Below the pieces are notes generated by a model, which was given only the letters and a program-made list of their open reading frames with translations, had not been told where the DNA came from and searched no databases. A DNA stretch of 49,801 bases from a virus, in IMG/VR virus record IMGVR_UViG_3300040816_000786, positions 1 through 49,801 of that record; one strand, written 5' to 3'. Both the position numbers and the translations under genes were made by a program. Positions within the stretch are counted from its first letter, which is position 1; each line of letters begins with the position of its first letter. This document shows positions 47,638 to 49,801 of the stretch, piece by piece.

Positions 47638-48204
47638 ATGATTGTTGCAGGAATTGATTATAGTTTAAGTAGCCCGGCAATTTGTGTACACGAAGGTGAC
47701 ACTTGGGACTATAAGAATTGCCACTTTTACTATTTGGTTAAACGTGAAAAATTATTGGAGGCAGAAATGCCATTTTTACCTAATATGTATCCGGATGGAT
47801 ATACTAATGATCTTGAAAGATATGAAAGTCTTTCAACCTGGTCCCTTAATATTCTCAAAAAACACAATGTAGAAAAAGTATTCATCGAAGGCTATGCTTT
47901 TGGTGCTGTCGGTCGAGTCTTTCAGATTGCAGAAAATGCAGGCCTGCTAAAATATATGATATGGAAGGCTGGTATGAGTATCGGCACGATTCCTCCTACG
48001 GCAATTAAAAAATTTGCAACTGGTAAAGGAAACGCTAACAAAGAAAAGATGTATGATTCATTTTTTTCTGAAAATATGGTTGACATTCGAGATAAGTGTG
48101 GTATTATGAATAATGGATGGAATCCTGTGAGTGACATTGTCGACTCATATTATATTGCTAAATTTGGTTTAGACCAGGAGAACGAAAATGCAAATCAAGC
48201 GTAA
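47638..48204 (+). CDS. RuvC-like Holliday junction resolvase (188 aa)
   Basis: AGIDYSLSSPAICVH holds the first catalytic Asp (D7), FIEGYAFGAVGRVFQIAEN the Glu strand, and PPTAIKKFATGKGNANKEKM the RuvC/A22-like loop; VSDIVDSYYIAK carries the final Asp pair. It should resolve branched DNA before packaging, in the role of T4 gp49. An ATG at 47620 exists, but its GGAG serves as ribosome site for 47638. An internal early promoter lies at 48080. Confidence 0.8.
   Translation: MIVAGIDYSLSSPAICVHEGDTWDYKNCHFYYLVKREKLLEAEMPFLPNMYPDGYTNDLERYESLSTWSLNILKKHNVEKVFIEGYAFGAVGRVFQIAENAGLLKYMIWKAGMSIGTIPPTAIKKFATGKGNANKEKMYDSFFSENMVDIRDKCGIMNNGWNPVSDIVDSYYIAKFGLDQENENANQA
48080..48107 (+). promoter_or_regulatory. 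sigma70-type promoter inside the RuvC-like gene
   Basis: ATGG-TTGACA (48080-48085), 16-bp spacer, TATTAT (48102-48107). It shares the extended upstream motif of the other early promoters and would serve the small genes and kinase at 48188-49512. Confidence 0.55.
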
Positions 48205-48415
48205 AAGTGTAATTTCCGGAGTTTGGAGAACTCGTGAGATTAGAGTTAAACCTGAGGACTATGCTTCTTGGGAAAAAGGATTTGTATCCGTAATGGATGC
48301 AATGCCTTATCTAAATGAGGATGATCGTACGTTCATCTTAGCAGGCATTACAAATAACGAGTGGAAAGAAGCCTTTTCCGACCAGATTAGGTCGATTATT
48401 AACGATCGCTTTTAA
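48188..48415 (+). CDS. small protein of unknown function (75 aa)
   Basis: A 75-residue protein with WRTREIRVKPEDYASWEKG and a helical C-terminal half (DDRTFILAGITNNEW). GGAGAACG ribosome site. It overlaps the resolvase end. It may be a structural helper conserved in related phages, but no function is known. Confidence 0.6.
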   Translation: MQIKRKSVISGVWRTREIRVKPEDYASWEKGFVSVMDAMPYLNEDDRTFILAGITNNEWKEAFSDQIRSIINDRF

Positions 48416-48424
48416 GGGAAGCAA

Positions 48425-48640
48425 ATGATAGAATTTAGCGCAAATTACCTATGGTTGGCCCTTGCTTACGTGGCAGGGTCTGGTATCGGTTGGCACATAG
48501 GAAACAAAAAACGAATTGAGGATATAGTCGAAAGTGTAATCGACGACCTCATTGATCAAGGATATATTAAAGTCGATCGAAAGGACAGCGACAATATTCA
48601 ACTTTTAAAACACTGGGAAAATAATGATAGTGATCTTTAA
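48425..48640 (+). CDS. small membrane-anchored protein (71 aa)
   Basis: One N-terminal membrane helix (about 8-27, with AYVAGSGIGWHIG) and a charged cytoplasmic tail (KKRIEDIVESVIDDLIDQGY). AGGGAAG ribosome site. It overlaps the kinase gene by 17 bases. Unknown function. Confidence 0.6.
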   Translation: MIEFSANYLWLALAYVAGSGIGWHIGNKKRIEDIVESVIDDLIDQGYIKVDRKDSDNIQLLKHWENNDSDL

Positions 48641-49238
48641 CGGACCTCCTGCCTCTGGTAAGGATGCAGGAACCGCTTATTTTAAAAATAATTTTGGTTA
48701 TGAGCATCTCAGCTTTAAGTATCAATTGTTTAAGGAATGCTTTAAACTATTTGATGTGACAAAGGAATGGTTTATGGAAGGCTATGATAATCGCCAAATC
48801 AAGGAAGCACCTAGTGTACATCTTGGTGGTCTTTCGCGTAGAGAGGCAATGATTTATACCTCCGAAAACCATATCAAACCCAAATACGGTAAATCGTTTT
48901 TTGGTGATAAAGTTGCCGAAGAGATTGATATTACCAAGAATTATGCAGTCTCTGATGGCGGTTTTATGGAAGAACTGTATCCGATTATAAATAAAGTTGG
49001 ATACGATAATATGGTATTGGTTCAATTGGTTCGTGATGATTGTTCATACAGTTCAGATTCTCGGCGATACTTTAACGGTAAGCCACTTGAGAAATTTGTA
49101 ATCTCTCACGAAACTCCTATTGTTCAAGAGGATATCCTTCCCGAGGAAATTCCTATTCTGACATATAGGATTTACAATAATGGAACTCTACCAGATTTTA
49201 ATTCAACATTAACTGAAATATATAATAAACTAAACTGA
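48624..49238 (+). CDS. deoxynucleoside monophosphate kinase-like (gp1-like, 204 aa)
   Basis: Walker A GPPASGKD (7-14) begins a P-loop kinase fold. SRREAMIYTSENHIKP, YAVSDGGFMEEL and LVQLVRDDCSYSSDSRRY fit the lid and substrate regions of phage dNMP kinases such as T4 gp1 (241). It would phosphorylate dNMPs to feed DNA synthesis with NrdA/B and ThyX. The gp1 assignment is probable rather than certain. Confidence 0.75.
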   Translation: MIVIFNGPPASGKDAGTAYFKNNFGYEHLSFKYQLFKECFKLFDVTKEWFMEGYDNRQIKEAPSVHLGGLSRREAMIYTSENHIKPKYGKSFFGDKVAEEIDITKNYAVSDGGFMEELYPIINKVGYDNMVLVQLVRDDCSYSSDSRRYFNGKPLEKFVISHETPIVQEDILPEEIPILTYRIYNNGTLPDFNSTLTEIYNKLN

Positions 49239-49248
49239 GGAATATATT

Positions 49249-49512
49249 ATGAAAACTAGAAGCGAAATTTTAACAGCACTGAACGAAGGTGTGTGTATTG
49301 TAAACTTCACCAAGCAAAATGGTGAGTCACGCGTAATGCAATGTACCCTTAACGAGGCCATTGTTCCCCCAGCCGAAAAAGCAGATCCTTTAACTCAGAA
49401 AAAAGTTCGTTCTGTTTCTGAGGAAGTCGTTGTCTGTTGGGACATCGAAAAGGAAGGTTGGAGATCTTTCCGGATGGATAGTGTAAATGCTTTTGATTCA
49501 GTAGCAATCTAA
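49249..49512 (+). CDS. small beta-barrel protein, WYL_2/Sm-like (87 aa)
   Basis: The N-terminal helix is followed by VNFTKQNGESRVMQCTLNEA and VVCWDIEKEGWRSFRMDSV, which resemble the small SH3/Sm-like beta domain found in many T4-like phages (DUF2693/WYL_2). Such domains may bind RNA or nucleotides. GAGGAA ribosome site. Function not established. Confidence 0.6.
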   Translation: MKTRSEILTALNEGVCIVNFTKQNGESRVMQCTLNEAIVPPAEKADPLTQKKVRSVSEEVVVCWDIEKEGWRSFRMDSVNAFDSVAI

Positions 49513-49533
49513 ACATAAAAAGGTAATAAAAAT

Positions 49534-49801
49534 ATGAGTTGTTTGTACAAAGGGAAAGTTGTAGAATCTGAACTATCCAAGAATGCTCGTGGTGGAAGTG
49601 AAATGATGAGAGACCGTCTGCTTAATAGCGCGGATCCCATCCTTTTAGATAAGGTAGCAATTCATCTTTCCAGACCACGGGAATTGTACGAGGATGTCCC
49701 TAATATTCTATGGTGTCATGATCTAGCCGAAGATCCTGAAAACGAAATCCTCAAGGATGGTGGTTGGAAAAAATTTGACCACTTTATATTTGTCACCGCT
49801 T
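49534..49801 (+). CDS. glycosyltransferase, 5' part only (cut by window end)
   Basis: Starts at ATG 49534 with an AAAGG ribosome site and remains open to the last base. The 89 visible residues contain RGGSEMMRDRL, a GGSE loop typical of the start of GT4-type enzymes, and NILWCHDLAEDPEN and FDHFIFVTA, the next strands of the GT-B N-domain. It probably joins the glycan-modification set. The acceptor and donor cannot be told from this part. Confidence 0.65.
   Translation, partial: MSCLYKGKVVESELSKNARGGSEMMRDRLLNSADPILLDKVAIHLSRPRELYEDVPNILWCHDLAEDPENEILKDGGWKKFDHFIFVTA

Noticed and set aside
1-49801. CRISPR array, integrase, transposase or lysogeny genes
   Set aside because: No regularly spaced repeats and no recognisable integrase, transposase or repressor; the content is that of a lytic T4-like phage.
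1-49801. Cyanophage origin
   Set aside because: Heme oxygenase and bilin reductase are also in cyanophages, but there is no psbA, psbD or other photosystem gene here, the tmRNA tag is alphaproteobacterial in type, and ALA synthase belongs to the C4 route.

Overview
This window is a piece of a large, AT-rich, lytic T4-like myovirus genome. Hallmark T4 core genes are recognisable: gp33 late-transcription coactivator, gp59 helicase loader, gp32 single-strand DNA-binding protein, UvsX, gp41 helicase, gp61 primase, NrdA/NrdB, a RuvC-like resolvase and a gp1-like kinase. Nearly everything is on the + strand; only two genes are on the - strand. The host is most likely a marine alphaproteobacterium. 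The tmRNA gene is circularly permuted with a tag beginning ANDN, and there is a 5-aminolevulinate synthase, the C4 (Shemin) route typical of alphaproteobacteria. No photosystem genes are seen. This is an inference from gene content, not a database match.

Layout: (1) 1-6483 is an accessory block of small early genes, a lipoprotein hydrolase, a glycine-zipper protein, a short UDP-sugar dehydrogenase, tRNA-Pro(UGG), a permuted tmRNA, an outer-membrane porin, and a heme oxygenase next to a PcyX-like bilin reductase. (2) 6544-11489 is the replication and recombination core. (3) 11494-14189 and 20162-27399 encode proteins that mostly start with a short F-K-x-[YFH]-[ILV]-x-E element. It resembles the capsid-targeting sequence of T4 internal head proteins, ending at a [LI]-x-E prohead-protease site. 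They include a predicted alarmone (ppGpp) hydrolase, a predicted PD-(D/E)XK nuclease, a ligase-like nucleotidyltransferase, a cytidylyltransferase-like protein and two polyprotein-like chains. (4) 14189-20113 splits that set: two structural genes, then a glycan island with three sulfotransferases, glycosyltransferases and a methyltransferase. (5) 27439-33439 holds virion genes, a MAM-domain adhesin, GH19 endolysin, prohead-core-like proteins, nested spanins and a holin candidate. (6) 33591-39590 is nucleotide metabolism (primase, ThyX, NrdA, NrdB, glutaredoxin, nuclease). (7) 39607-44598 has ALA synthase, a DUF454 membrane protein, a sugar dehydratase, a methyltransferase and a GT17-sulfotransferase fusion. 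(8) 44657-49801 holds small genes, phosphomannomutase, a SleB-like hydrolase, RuvC, kinase and a glycosyltransferase cut by the window end.

Regulation is readable. A family of sigma70-type promoters (ATGG-TTGACA, 16-17 bp, TATATT, then often AATAGTAT) precedes early genes. Exact TATAAATA boxes, the T4 late promoter sequence, precede several virion genes and one - strand gene; gp33 is consistent with T4-style late transcription. ALA synthase, heme oxygenase and PcyX would feed tetrapyrrole synthesis, heme opening and reduction to a phycobilin. The most distinctive system is the battery of predicted head-packaged, injected effector proteins.
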